From an uncultured Bacteroidales bacterium (GTDB lineage Bacteria; Bacteroidota; Bacteroidia; Bacteroidales; Bacteroidaceae): a DNA stretch of 34,047 nt. Shown here one piece after another: positions 1 through 8,452 of the stretch (within the stretch, counting starts at the first letter, position 1; each line of letters starts with the position of its first letter). Under the pieces are notes generated by a model. That model did not search any database. It worked only from the letters and a program-made list of their open reading frames with translations, and was not told where the DNA came from. The stretch lies in the NCBI GenBank assembly GCA_937901185.1, contig CALCHR010000127.1, positions 1 to 34,047 of the forward strand, in the 5' to 3' direction. Both the position numbers and the translations under genes were made by a program.

Positions 1-967
1 CGTTCTCGTTGTCGCCCTTGTCGGCCAGTTTGCAAAGAGCAAAGTAGTAGCGGCGGATGATTTCTTCGCGCGCAGCAGTGCAGCAAACGTCTTCGCCGTC
101 CATGCAGCAACCTATCATATTGACGCCCATGTCCGTTGGCGACTTGTAGGGACTCTCGCCATAGATGTTTTCAAAAATGGCGTTCAGCACGGGGAAGATT
201 TCAATGTCGCGGTTATAGTTGACAGCTATCTCGCCGTATGCCTCAAGGTGGAAGGGGTCGATCATGTTGACATCGTTGAGGTCGGCAGTAGCTGCTTCGT
301 ACGCCATATTCACCGGGTGTTTCAAAGGCAGGTTCCAAACGGGGAAAGTCTCAAACTTGGCATAGCCGGCCTTGATGCCTTTCTTGTTGTCATTATAGAG
401 CTGACTGAGACACACCGCCATTTTTCCGCTTCCGGGGCCGGGAGCCGTCACAATAACCAGGGGCGAAGAGGTTTCAACGTAGTCGTTCTTGCCGAAGCCT
501 TCTTCCGAACTTATCAGAGCTACATTGTGCGGGTAGCCTTGGATTGTGTAATGGTAATACACCTTGATGCCCAAGCGCTCCAAGCGTGCGCGGAAAGCAT
601 CGGCGCTGGATTGTCCGTTGTAGTGGGTCACCACTACGCTACCGGTTACAAGACCTACGCGCTCAAACTGCGTACGCATGCGCAGCACATCTTCATCGTA
701 GGTGATGCCCAGGTCGCTTCGCGTCTTGTTCTTCTCAATATCCTTTGCGCTGATGACAATGACTATCTCGGCATAGTCTTTCAGCTGCATCAACATCTGC
801 AATTTGCTGTCAGGCTCAAAACCCGGCAACACACGGCTGGCATGGAAATCGTCAAAGAGTTTACCGCCAAATTCAAGGTACAGTTTATCGCCAAACTGAG
901 ATATGCGTTCTTTGATATGCTCAGACTGTACCTTCAGATACTTCTCGTTGTTAAAACCTCTACTCAT
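1..967 (-). CDS. DUF1846 family protein, 3' end cut off by window
   Basis: The reading frame starts at the ATG at 967 on the minus strand and runs open to the window edge, giving about 322 residues of a family usually near 500. The protein begins MSRGFNNEKYLKVQSEHIKE and contains FGGKLFDDFHASRVLPGF, a block containing LGITYDEDVLRMR, and a P-loop-like APGPGSGKMAVCLSQLYND. These match the DUF1846 (UPF0371) family as I remember it. That family is common in Firmicutes and Bacteroidales and its biochemical role is not firmly established; the glycine-rich APGPGSGK suggests nucleotide or phosphate binding (inference). There is no signal peptide, so it is probably cytosolic. A promoter-like box lies only nine bases before the start codon. 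It is divergent from fhs. Family assignment is fairly sure, function unknown. Confidence 0.85.
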   Translation of the reverse strand, partial: MSRGFNNEKYLKVQSEHIKERISQFGDKLYLEFGGKLFDDFHASRVLPGFEPDSKLQMLMQLKDYAEIVIVISAKDIEKNKTRSDLGITYDEDVLRMRTQFERVGLVTGSVVVTHYNGQSSADAFRARLERLGIKVYYHYTIQGYPHNVALISSEEGFGKNDYVETSSPLVIVTAPGPGSGKMAVCLSQLYNDNKKGIKAGYAKFETFPVWNLPLKHPVNMAYEAATADLNDVNMIDPFHLEAYGEIAVNYNRDIEIFPVLNAIFENIYGESPYKSPTDMGVNMIGCCMDGEDVCCTAAREEIIRRYYFALCKLADKGDNEN

Positions 968-975
968 AGCATCTG

Positions 976-983
976 CAAAATTA
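976..983 (-). promoter_or_regulatory. Bacteroidota -7 box for the DUF1846 gene
   Basis: The minus strand reads TAATTTTG, matching TAnnTTTG, and ends only nine bases before the ATG at 967. Transcription would start within a few bases of the start codon, so the mRNA is predicted to have almost no leader. No good TTTG lies at the usual upstream distance. Confidence 0.55.
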
Positions 984-1102
984 GCAATTCTATCTCGCCC
1001 TGCGAAACAAAGTTCAGCAAAAAAATAGCAGTTTTCTTACTCAGATATGCAAAAGTTGGGAACTGAGGCTACGGAATGGCCGCCCGTTCAGCAAATTATG
1101 CT

Positions 1103-1110
1103 TACCTTTG
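1103..1110 (+). promoter_or_regulatory. Bacteroidota -7 box for fhs operon
   Basis: TACCTTTG followed by C matches the TAnnTTTG consensus. It predicts a 5' leader of about 90 bases before the ATG at 1206. I see no recognised riboswitch in that leader. Confidence 0.6.
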
Positions 1111-1205
1111 CACTTTCAAAGATTTGAGCCTCCGGCGACCACGCAAAAGAAGGCCAAAACTTTTTCAGTAAGAAATATCACACACCTTTTATTACTATCT
1201 GCAAG

Positions 1206-2876
1206 ATGAAGAAGGACATAGAAATCGCACACAGCACCCCGCTGAAAAACATTGAAGAGGTAGCCGCCGGCATAGGCATCGCGGCCGACGAGTTGGAGCA
1301 CTACGGCAAACACATTGCCAAGTTGCCGCTCTCGCTCATCAGCGAAGACAAGCGCCGCCACGGCAAACTGATTCTCGTTACTGCTATCACAGCCACCAAA
1401 GCCGGTATCGGAAAAACAACCGTTTCCATAGGCCTCGCCCTCGGCTTGAACAAAATAGGCAAGCGCGCCACTGTAGCGCTGCGTGAGCCCTCGCTCGGCC
1501 CCTGCTTTGGAATGAAGGGCGGCGCAGCCGGCGGAGGTTACGCACAAGTGTTGCCCATGGAGCGCATCAACCTCCATTTCACCGGCGACTTCCATGCCAT
1601 CACCTCAGCCCACAACATGATTTCCGCCCTGCTTGACAATTATCTCTACCAGCATCAGGCAGAAGGCTTCGGTCTGAAGGAAATTCTCTGGCGCCGCGTG
1701 CTCGACGTCAACGACCGCTCCTTGCGCAGCATCGTAAGCGGCCTCGGCCCCGCCACTAACGGCATCACGCAACAGGCCGGCTTCGACATCACCCCGGCTT
1801 CTGAACTGATGGCCATCCTCTGCTTGGCGACAGACGAAGAAGACTTGCGCCGCCGCATCGAGAACATCTTGCTCGGTTACACCTACGAGGGAAAGCCCTT
1901 CACCGTTAAGGATATGGGCGTAGCAGGCGCCATCATGGTTTTGCTAAAGGACGCCATTCAGCCCAACCTTGTGCAGACCACCGAGCAGACTCCCGCCATC
2001 GTTCACGGAGGTCCCTTCGCAAACATTGCCCACGGCTGCAACTCGCTCTTCGCCACCAAGATGGCTTTGAGCCACAGCGAATACACCATCACTGAGGCCG
2101 GCTTCGGCGCAGACCTTGGTGCAGAGAAATTCTATAATATATTGTGTCGCAAGAGTGGTCTCAGCCCCGACCTCACCGTTATCGTAGCCACCGCGCAAGT
2201 CTTGAAGATGCACGGCGGTGTGGCGCTGGAGCACATCAAAGAGCCTAACGCCGAAGGCTTACGCACCGGCTTGGCCAACCTGGACCGCCACGTGCGCAAC
2301 CTCCAAAGCTTCGGCCAGTCGGTGCTGGTGGTGTTCAACCACTTCGCCGGCGACACCGAAGAAGAAATGGCTATGTTGCGCGAGTACTGCGAGCAGGAGC
2401 TCGGCGTGCCTTTTGTCATCAACCACGCCTATGCCAAGGGTGGCGAGGGAGCTATGGAAATGGCGCAACTCGTGGTTGACACCATCGAGAAGAACCCCTC
2501 AGCACCTTTGCGCTTTACCTACGACGACGAAGACAGCATCCGCACCAAAATAGAGAAGGTGGCGAAGAACATTTACGGCGCTGCCTCTGTCAGCTTTGCG
2601 GCTCCCGCCCTCAAGCGCATTCGCCTGGCCGAAGAACACGGCATGGCCCACTTCCCCGTATGTATCGCCAAAACCCAGTTCTCTTTCTCGGCCGACGCCA
2701 AGCTCTACGGCGCAGCCTCCGGCTTTAACATCTTGATTAAGGATGTGGTCATCAATGCCGGCGCCGAGATGATTGTGGCCATTGCAGGCGACATTCTTCG
2801 CATGCCCGGTTTGCCGAAAGACCCGCAAGCCAACCACATCGACTATGTGAACGGCGAGATTATCGGCCTCAGCTAA
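1206..2876 (+). CDS. fhs: Formate--tetrahydrofolate ligase
   Basis: The 556-residue product has the normal length of formyltetrahydrofolate synthetase, which joins formate and tetrahydrofolate with ATP to give 10-formyl-THF for purine and one-carbon metabolism. Visible family features are the N-terminal IEEVAAGIGI, the nucleotide loop TATKAGIGKTTVSIGLALGL near residues 60-80, LREPSLGPCFGMKGGAAGGG, HFTGDFHAITSAHN, and the later ANIAHGCNS and TEAGFGADLGAEKF blocks. The C-terminal ILRMPGLPKDP is also typical. The start ATG lies about 95 bases after a TAnnTTTG box. The stop is followed six bases later by the DUF3316 gene, so the two are probably co-transcribed. Cytosolic. Assignment is certain from motifs and length. 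Confidence 0.98.
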   Translation: MKKDIEIAHSTPLKNIEEVAAGIGIAADELEHYGKHIAKLPLSLISEDKRRHGKLILVTAITATKAGIGKTTVSIGLALGLNKIGKRATVALREPSLGPCFGMKGGAAGGGYAQVLPMERINLHFTGDFHAITSAHNMISALLDNYLYQHQAEGFGLKEILWRRVLDVNDRSLRSIVSGLGPATNGITQQAGFDITPASELMAILCLATDEEDLRRRIENILLGYTYEGKPFTVKDMGVAGAIMVLLKDAIQPNLVQTTEQTPAIVHGGPFANIAHGCNSLFATKMALSHSEYTITEAGFGADLGAEKFYNILCRKSGLSPDLTVIVATAQVLKMHGGVALEHIKEPNAEGLRTGLANLDRHVRNLQSFGQSVLVVFNHFAGDTEEEMAMLREYCEQELGVPFVINHAYAKGGEGAMEMAQLVVDTIEKNPSAPLRFTYDDEDSIRTKIEKVAKNIYGAASVSFAAPALKRIRLAEEHGMAHFPVCIAKTQFSFSADAKLYGAASGFNILIKDVVINAGAEMIVAIAGDILRMPGLPKDPQANHIDYVNGEIIGLS

Positions 2877-2882
2877 TCCGCC

Positions 2883-3677
2883 ATGCGCAAACTTTTGTTG
2901 CTATGTATCCTCAGCCTGTCCTGGCAGTTGGTTGCTGCCAAGACAGATTCCATAAGCCACACGGAACACGTGTGGCTTTATGGTATGGGATATACCAACG
3001 TGCTCGACACTTACCTCTCGCCGTTAGAGTACACCGGTGCCTCGCTCTCCATCACCCACCGCACCGAGCGCCAAGCGCGTTGGGGCAAGGGAAAAGTGAC
3101 GGTGCAAGGACTCTACACCGGCAACTTGGCCGCCCTCTCCTCGCCCACCGACGATGCCGACGAGTGGGACGGCAATTTCTCTGCGGCCTTCGGCTGGCAC
3201 TACAACTGGCGCCCCGTGCCGGCGCTGCGTTTAGCCGCCGGCGCCATGCTGGAGGGCGCCCTCGGATTTACTTACAACCTGCGCAACGGCAACAACCCCG
3301 CGCAGGGCAGGCTTGGCGTGCAACTCCTGGCTTCGGGCATCGCGGAATACGCCTTTCGCATCTGCAACCGAAGGCTCTCCTCGCGGCTGCAAGTGGACCT
3401 CCCCGTGATGGGCGGAATGTTCTCGCCCAACTATGGCCAGTCGTACTACGAAATCTTCTCGCTCGGCCATTACAACCGCAACGTCTGCCTGACGCACCCC
3501 TTCAATGCGCCCTCGGCTCATGTGCTCTTCACGCTACAAGTGCCCCTCGGCCGTCGCGCCGTGCTCTCCGTGGGCTACGACGCCGACATCCGCCAAAGCC
3601 ACGTGAACCATCTGAAGCGCCACCATTGGAGCCACCGCTTTGTCATCGGCTACGTGCGCCGAATCAGTATCCATTAG
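2883..3677 (+). CDS. DUF3316 family exported protein
   Basis: A 264-residue protein with an N-terminal signal peptide (MRKLLLLCILSLSWQLVAA, residues 1-19). The mature part is rich in alternating aromatic and small residues (WLYGMGYTNVLDTYLSPLEY, FGWHYNWRPVPALRLAAG, FTLQVPLGRRAVLSVGYDAD) and ends in a strand-like segment, as expected for a small outer-membrane or periplasmic beta-rich protein. The pattern, including the opening block followed by TGASLSITHRTER, matches DUF3316, a Bacteroidales family of unknown function. It sits six bases after fhs and 15 bases before the S41 peptidase gene, so it is the middle gene of a three-gene unit. Overlapping long frames on both strands here are products of high third-position GC. 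Confidence 0.8.
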   Translation: MRKLLLLCILSLSWQLVAAKTDSISHTEHVWLYGMGYTNVLDTYLSPLEYTGASLSITHRTERQARWGKGKVTVQGLYTGNLAALSSPTDDADEWDGNFSAAFGWHYNWRPVPALRLAAGAMLEGALGFTYNLRNGNNPAQGRLGVQLLASGIAEYAFRICNRRLSSRLQVDLPVMGGMFSPNYGQSYYEIFSLGHYNRNVCLTHPFNAPSAHVLFTLQVPLGRRAVLSVGYDADIRQSHVNHLKRHHWSHRFVIGYVRRISIH

Positions 3678-3692
3678 CCCCCTCCCTGCCCT

Positions 3693-4727
3693 ATGCATTT
3701 CCGCTTTCCGCTTTTCTGCACCCTCCTCCTTAGTATGGCGATGAGCCTCACCTCCTGCATCACAGAAGAAGTGCCCACCGATACGCGCCGCGGCAACTTC
3801 GAAGCGCTGTGGCAGACCATCGACCGCCACTACTGCTTCTTCCCCTACAAGGCAGAGGCTTACGGACTGGACTGGAATGAGGTGAAGGAGCGCTACGCCC
3901 CGATGATAAAGGAGAGTATGACCAACCGCCAGCTCTTTGAGGTGTTGAGCAAGATGACCTACGAGCTGCGCGACGGCCACGTGAACCCCTACGCCGCCCA
4001 CGACGTGGCGCGCTATTCCGACTGGTTTGAAAACTACCCCGCCAACTACTCCGACTCGCTGGAACGCAAATACCTGGGCCGCGCCTCCGACTATAAAGTG
4101 GCCGCCGGACTGAAATACCGCATCCTCGACGACCACATCGGCTACATCCGCTGCGCCAGTTTCTCCAACAACTTTGGCGACGGAAACCTCCACGAGATGA
4201 TGGTGGAACTGGCCCTTTGCGACGGACTGATCGTAGACGTACGCAGCAACGGCGGCGGCTTGCTCACAGCGGCAGAGAAACTGGCATCGCTCTTTATAAA
4301 CGAACCCATCACCGGCGGCTACATCTGCCACAAAACAGGCCCCTCCCACAACGCATTCTCCGCCCCCGAGCCCATCCGCATAGAGCCTTTCGTGGGCCTG
4401 CGCTGGCAAAAACCCGTGGCCATACTGACCAACCGACGCACCTACAGCGCCGCCAACAGCTTCGTGATGTTCCTCAAAGGACTGCCCCACGTGAGCATCG
4501 TGGGCGACTGCACCGGCGGCGGCAGCGGCATGCCTTTCTCTTCCGAACTGCCCAACGGCTGGAGCATCCGCTTCTCGGCCTGCCCCATGCTCAACCGCGA
4601 ACAGCAACACACCGAGCTGGGCATCGCGCCGGACCTTAAAGTAAACATCTCCGCCGACGACTACGCCCGCTCCGTCGATACCATCCTAGAAACAGCAAGG
4701 ACCCACCTGCGCAGCGCCGGCCACTAA
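3693..4727 (+). CDS. S41 family (tail-specific/tricorn-like) peptidase lipoprotein
   Basis: A 344-residue protein with a lipoprotein signal ending in LTSC (lipidated Cys22). An N-terminal helical region (FEALWQTIDRHYCFFPYKAE) is followed by LRDGHVNPY, which carries a conserved His, then IGYIRCASFSNNF and the catalytic core DGLIVDVRSNGGGLL, and TNRRTYSAANSFVMFLKG with the predicted nucleophile Ser252, then GDCTGGGSGMPFSSEL. This is the S41 peptidase arrangement without a clear PDZ domain. The Lys about 25 residues after Ser that CtpA-type enzymes use is not visible (Gly there), so a tricorn-like Ser/His mechanism is more likely (inference). It probably acts on peptides at the cell envelope. 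It is the last gene of the fhs unit and is followed by a terminator at 4811-4836. Confidence 0.9.
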   Translation: MHFRFPLFCTLLLSMAMSLTSCITEEVPTDTRRGNFEALWQTIDRHYCFFPYKAEAYGLDWNEVKERYAPMIKESMTNRQLFEVLSKMTYELRDGHVNPYAAHDVARYSDWFENYPANYSDSLERKYLGRASDYKVAAGLKYRILDDHIGYIRCASFSNNFGDGNLHEMMVELALCDGLIVDVRSNGGGLLTAAEKLASLFINEPITGGYICHKTGPSHNAFSAPEPIRIEPFVGLRWQKPVAILTNRRTYSAANSFVMFLKGLPHVSIVGDCTGGGSGMPFSSELPNGWSIRFSACPMLNREQQHTELGIAPDLKVNISADDYARSVDTILETARTHLRSAGH

Positions 4728-4810
4728 AGGCCCCGCGCCAACCACATCCCGTTCAGAACACACCGGCAGCAAAAACTCCCCCTTTTCTGCCCGGACATAC
4801 CCCAAGAAAC

Positions 4811-4836
4811 GAAGCCCCTTGAAGGCTTCTTTTTTA
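4811..4836 (+). terminator. Intrinsic terminator after S41 peptidase
   Basis: GAAGCC pairs with GGCTTC around a short loop and is followed by a run of six T. It ends the fhs-DUF3316-S41 unit. Confidence 0.8.
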
Positions 4837-4840
4837 TACC

Positions 4841-4980
4841 CTATATCACCCCCGTTTTCCTAGTAGTTACTTTCGCGTTCTTAGTAGTTACCGAATTTTT
4901 CCTAGTAGTTACCGAAATTCACCTAGCTTTTACCTAAGAAATGCCCGAAAATGATATCTGATTTTCAAGCGCTTACAAAA
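4841..4980 (+). repeat. Modular 21-bp-unit intergenic repeat, copy A
   Basis: Three consecutive 21-base units begin at 4859, 4880 and 4901, each opening C(C/T)TAGTAGTTAC. They are closed at 4922-4945 by CCTAGCTTTTACCTAAGAAA, then an AT-rich tail containing GATATCTGATTTTC and ending TTACAAAA. A leader like TACCCTATATCAC precedes the first unit. Copy E is nearly the same sequence in the opposite orientation. The copy lies between convergent genes. There is no ORF and no target-site duplication that I can recognise. Confidence 0.85.
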
Positions 4981-5024
4981 ACAAAAAACAGGTTATCCCG
5001 GTACTGTCGGAACAACCTGTTTTT
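4978..5024 (-). terminator. Intrinsic terminator of the GH20 gene
   Basis: On the minus strand AAAACAGGTT pairs with AACCTGTTTT around a 19-base loop, followed by TTTTTTGTTTTTG. The stem lies about 20 bases past the GH20 stop. Confidence 0.8.
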
Positions 5025-5042
5025 CAGGATAGAGAGGTCGGC

Positions 5043-7058
5043 TTAATAGACCTCTATCTCGTCGGCAAAGAGCCAGCCGCCAAACGTGCTGGGCGCAGCC
5101 TGCACCTTCACGTAGCGAGCCTTTGCACTGCCCTGCCATTGCCAAAGCTCCACGTCGGGATGAGTGGTCTTTTCCGAAGCACGCTCCTTGCGGCCCACCT
5201 CGGTGAAGTTTTTACCGTCGGTAGATACAGAAACCACGTAGGAAGAGGGATAGAAGATTTCGGGACCACAAGCCTGCATGAAGTTGGTAGCCACGCGGCG
5301 GATGCGCTGTGTGCTGCCCAAGTCGATAGTCACGTCCACACCTCCAGCGCCGATAAATCCTTGCCAACGGCCGTCATTGTTGGCCCAGCCGCCACGCAAA
5401 CCATCGGTGAGCGCTACGGCGCCTCCGGCGGCATACTTGTCGCTATAGGCTACATTATAATTTACCTTGGCATTCAGCGCTTTGTGTTTCACGGGGCGCA
5501 TGCGCTCAGCGCGCTCGCCTTTCTCTTTTGCAAGGTCAAAAGCCTCAACACCATGGCTACGCAAGAAACTGGTCTGCTTCAAAGCACGCGCACGAAACTC
5601 CTTAAAGTTTTTCTCCGGCGTGCCGTTCCAGCCTATTTCTGCAAGAGCCAGGATGCGGGGATAGAACATGTATTCCACATGAGCCTCTGTCGGGATGTAT
5701 TCTGTCCACAAGTTACCTTGCACACCCTTGACATGTTTCTGTGCTTCAGCAGTCAAGCCTTCCAGCGGGTTGAAGCTATACACCTTTTCAAGGGTAAGAT
5801 AGCCGCCAATGGCCTCCGGCTGTGAAGGAGGAGCATCCTGATAGTAGTCGAGATAGCAGTGAGTGCCGGGAGCCATCACCACGTCGTAGCCCAATTCGGC
5901 AGCCGTACGCGCATATTCTGCTCCGCGCCATACCATCACGGTGGAGTTTTTCTCCAAACCGGGTGCAATCACTTCGTCCCAACCTACAAGACGACGGCCG
6001 TGGCTGCGCAAGAAGCGGCCCATGTGGGCGATGAAGTGCGTCTGCAAGTCGTCCACATCCTTCATTCCCAATTCCTTCATCTTGTGCTGACACAAGGGGC
6101 AAGTGGGCCACGAAGCCTTGGCAGCCTCGTCGCCACCCACGTGGATATATTCAGAGGGGAACACGTCCATCACTTCCTTCAAGACGTTCTCCAAGAAATC
6201 GTAGGTAGCCACACTGCCGGGGCAGAAGTCAGCCTGCTTGTAAGGCTCGTGGGTGCAAGAGAGTTCGGGATAAGCGGTCAGCACTTCTTCAGAGTGGGCC
6301 GGCATTTCTATCTCAGGCACGATGGTGATGCCACGCTCGGCAGCATATTTCACCAAGCCACGGAGCTCTTCCTGGGTATAATATCCGCCATAAGCACCTT
6401 CACTTCCTTCCTCGGCATAAAGGCGATTGCCGTTCCACCAAGTTTTCCAAGACTTCTCAGGGCGCCAAGCGGCAAAGCTGGTGAGACGCGGATAGCGCTT
6501 AATCTCCATACGCCAACCGGCGGCATCGGTGAGGTGCAGATGGAGGCGGTTTATTTTATAGGAGGACATCACGTCAATCTGCTTCTTGAGGAAGCTGAGC
6601 GGGAAGAAATGGCGCGACACGTCGAGCATAGCACCACGCCACGGATAAGCCGGCTCGTCGCTGATGGTACAGCAAGGCACTTTTCCATTCTCTACCAACT
6701 GACCGAGCGTCTGAATGCCACGCAAAAAGCCTATCGGCGCTGTAGCAGAAAGCACAATGCTATCTGTAGTGACACGAAGCTGATAAGCCTCGAGAGAAGA
6801 GCCCCCACGGAGTGTGCGGAAGCACAAAACGGCCGACGGAGACTCAGCAGACGTATGCGGCAATACTTTTGCAAGCAAACCTCCACCAACAGCAGCTACT
6901 GCTGCCTTAGGATTTTCCCAGCACAAACGAGTGGCGTCAAGCGAGCCTCGTTGCCACTCTACTTGACGTGGGGCGGGCAAAAGGCGGTCTGCAAAAAGAT
7001 TACCTCCCACACACAGCGCCAATGCCAACAGGCACATTTTTTTCTTTAAGTATCTCAT
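5043..7058 (-). CDS. GH20 beta-N-acetylhexosaminidase with C-terminal discoidin-like domain
   Basis: I start the protein at the ATG at 7058 (671 residues). This gives a clean signal peptide (MRYLKKKMCLLALALCVGG) and places the gene just after its promoter; the longer frame to 7163 would run through that promoter. After an N-terminal GH20b-like domain comes the TIM barrel: YPWRGAMLDVSRHFF, INRLHLHLTDAAGWR, EIEMPAHSEE, and the catalytic pair Asp310-Glu311 in HVGGDEA. The Asp/Glu pair is the GH20 hallmark (substrate-assisted catalysis removing terminal GlcNAc or GalNAc). The C-terminal part (from about residue 540) has DGLRGGWANNDGRWQGF and VDVTIDLGSTQRIRRV, typical of an F5/8 type C (CBM32-like) domain. 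It is exported and probably degrades host or fungal glycans. It is a single-gene unit. Confidence 0.95.
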   Translation of the reverse strand: MRYLKKKMCLLALALCVGGNLFADRLLPAPRQVEWQRGSLDATRLCWENPKAAVAAVGGGLLAKVLPHTSAESPSAVLCFRTLRGGSSLEAYQLRVTTDSIVLSATAPIGFLRGIQTLGQLVENGKVPCCTISDEPAYPWRGAMLDVSRHFFPLSFLKKQIDVMSSYKINRLHLHLTDAAGWRMEIKRYPRLTSFAAWRPEKSWKTWWNGNRLYAEEGSEGAYGGYYTQEELRGLVKYAAERGITIVPEIEMPAHSEEVLTAYPELSCTHEPYKQADFCPGSVATYDFLENVLKEVMDVFPSEYIHVGGDEAAKASWPTCPLCQHKMKELGMKDVDDLQTHFIAHMGRFLRSHGRRLVGWDEVIAPGLEKNSTVMVWRGAEYARTAAELGYDVVMAPGTHCYLDYYQDAPPSQPEAIGGYLTLEKVYSFNPLEGLTAEAQKHVKGVQGNLWTEYIPTEAHVEYMFYPRILALAEIGWNGTPEKNFKEFRARALKQTSFLRSHGVEAFDLAKEKGERAERMRPVKHKALNAKVNYNVAYSDKYAAGGAVALTDGLRGGWANNDGRWQGFIGAGGVDVTIDLGSTQRIRRVATNFMQACGPEIFYPSSYVVSVSTDGKNFTEVGRKERASEKTTHPDVELWQWQGSAKARYVKVQAAPSTFGGWLFADEIEVY

Positions 7059-7086
7059 AGTAATTTTTTGTGAATAAATATTTTTA

Positions 7087-7117
7087 CAAATATACAGATT
7101 TCCCATAAACCTGCAAA
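7087..7117 (-). promoter_or_regulatory. Promoter of the GH20 gene
   Basis: On the minus strand TTTG (7117-7114) is followed after 19 bases by TATATTTG (7094-7087), a full match to the Bacteroidota promoter consensus. The predicted leader is about 20 bases. It supports the start codon at 7058. Confidence 0.8.
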
Positions 7118-7178
7118 TCAGAGTCCCACAAAAAGGCTTTTTCTCTCTGCTCATAATAGTCAATCGGGATTTTTTCAG

Positions 7179-7186
7179 TAACTTTG
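7179..7186 (+). promoter_or_regulatory. Promoter -7 box for the sigma-54 activator operon
   Basis: TAACTTTGC matches TAnnTTTG. The longest frame of the downstream gene starts at a TTG inside this box, so the first usable start is the ATG at 7223, about 30 bases downstream. Confidence 0.65.
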
Positions 7187-7222
7187 CCCATTCAAGGACA
7201 CTTATTTTTTACACTACACGCT

Positions 7223-8452
7223 ATGCAGGCTTCCGATTTGCTACCTATCAAACAACGCTATGGCATCGTGGGCAACCACGAGGGGCTGAATCGTGCCCTG
7301 GACATTGCGCTGAAAATTGCGCCGATAGACCTCTCCGTGCTCATCACCGGAGAAAATGGTGTGGGTAAAGAAGTGTTTCCACGTATCATCCACGACCACA
7401 GCGCCCGCAAAGGCAAAAAATATTTTGCCGTGAACTGCGGCGCCATCCCGGAGGGTACCATCGACTCAGAACTCTTCGGCCATGAAAAAGGAGCCTTCAC
7501 CGGAGCCATCGAGCGCAGAGAGGGATATTTCTCCGTAGCAAACGGTGGCACACTCTTCCTTGACGAAGTGGGCGAACTGCCTTTGGCTACACAAGCCCGT
7601 CTGTTGCGCGTTCTCGAAACAGGCGAGTACATCAGTGTAGGCTCAAGCGAAGTGAGAAAGACCAACATCCGCATCGTAGCAGCCACCAATGTAAATATGG
7701 AAAAGGCCATCGCAGAAGGAAAGTTCCGCGAAGACCTCTACTACCGCCTCAACTCCATCTCTATCAGCATACCCCCCTTGCGAGAAAGAGGCAGCGACGT
7801 CAATCTGCTCTTTAAGAAATTTGCCCTTGAGATGAGCGAGAAATACAAGATGCCGGCCATACGTCTCAACGATGAGGCCAACCGCATCTTAGCCGCTTAC
7901 TCGTGGCCGGGAAATGTGCGCCAGCTAAAAAACATAGCGGAGAACATGTCTGTCACCGCTGAGGAGCGCGAAATCACCGCCGACATTTTAAGAAGATACC
8001 TGCCCGAGGTGAAACGCCACGACCAACTGGTAATGGTAAAAGAGACAGCCTCGACTCATAGCTTTGAGAACGAGCGCGAGATTCTTTACAAAATCCTCTT
8101 CGACCTGCGCAGAGATGTCAGCGAACTAAAGAAAATTGTCAATGAGAACGGCTTGCACCACCCAACTGCTGCCGTATCTTCAGCGCAGCCCTCGGGCGTC
8201 ACGCTCTATAGGCACCACCCCTCTATCAGCATAGACAAAGAAAAAGTAGAAGAGGAACCACCTATCTGGGAGGCTGAGGAAATCCGAGAGGGCGAGGAAG
8301 AAGAATCCGGAAAGTCGCTCGATGAATTAGAAAAGGAGATGATCAGCAAAGCGCTCCTTCACAACAACGGCCGACGTAAAGCCGCCGCCACCCAATTAGG
8401 CATCTCAGAGCGTACACTATATAGAAAAATTAAAGAATATGGCTTGGAATAA
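7223..8452 (+). CDS. Sigma-54-dependent transcriptional activator without receiver domain
   Basis: A 409-residue protein from the ATG at 7223. The AAA+ domain starts almost at once: Walker A GENGVGKE (residues 43-50), the sigma-54 contact loop GAFTGA (90-95), Walker B LFLDEVGE (111-118), then LYYRLNSISISIPPLRER with the arginine finger, and WPGNVRQLKN. A charged, acidic linker (about 300-365) leads to a Fis-type helix-turn-helix at the C-terminus (NNGRRKAAATQLGISERTLY). There is no N-terminal response-regulator or GAF domain, so activity must be controlled by partners, level or the linker (inference). It drives transcription by RpoN polymerase. Its last 14 bases overlap lptE, which fixes this as the first gene of the lptE-TPR-secG unit, an order I recall from other Bacteroidales. 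Confidence 0.93.
   Translation: MQASDLLPIKQRYGIVGNHEGLNRALDIALKIAPIDLSVLITGENGVGKEVFPRIIHDHSARKGKKYFAVNCGAIPEGTIDSELFGHEKGAFTGAIERREGYFSVANGGTLFLDEVGELPLATQARLLRVLETGEYISVGSSEVRKTNIRIVAATNVNMEKAIAEGKFREDLYYRLNSISISIPPLRERGSDVNLLFKKFALEMSEKYKMPAIRLNDEANRILAAYSWPGNVRQLKNIAENMSVTAEEREITADILRRYLPEVKRHDQLVMVKETASTHSFENEREILYKILFDLRRDVSELKKIVNENGLHHPTAAVSSAQPSGVTLYRHHPSISIDKEKVEEEPPIWEAEEIREGEEEESGKSLDELEKEMISKALLHNNGRRKAAATQLGISERTLYRKIKEYGLE

Larger units (their letters stand above)
4728..5042. other. Convergent gap with two terminators and repeat copy A
   Basis: No gene is visible. The gap holds the S41 operon terminator, repeat copy A and the terminator of the GH20 gene from the other strand. 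The first 80 bases carry nothing recognisable. Confidence 0.7.

Noticed and set aside
248..1066. 272-codon plus-strand frame at the window start
   Set aside because: Antisense to the DUF1846 gene, which has clear family motifs and a promoter.
1110..1205. fhs leader considered as a folate (THF) riboswitch
   Set aside because: I could not recognise the riboswitch core; only weak GC pairing is visible.
2903..3733. 276-codon frame overlapping DUF3316 in another frame
   Set aside because: Arg/Pro/Ala-rich shadow of the DUF3316 frame, which has the signal peptide and family blocks.
3534..4610. 358-codon open frame antisense to the S41 and DUF3316 genes
   Set aside because: It is antisense to two well-supported genes, has biased Val/Ala/His-rich composition, and reflects high third-position GC.
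4859..4945. 21-bp units considered as a CRISPR array
   Set aside because: The units are directly adjacent with no unique spacers, vary in sequence, and no cas gene is in the window.
5859..7049. 396-codon open frame antisense to the GH20 gene
   Set aside because: It mirrors the GH20 coding strand; no domain pattern or promoter supports it.
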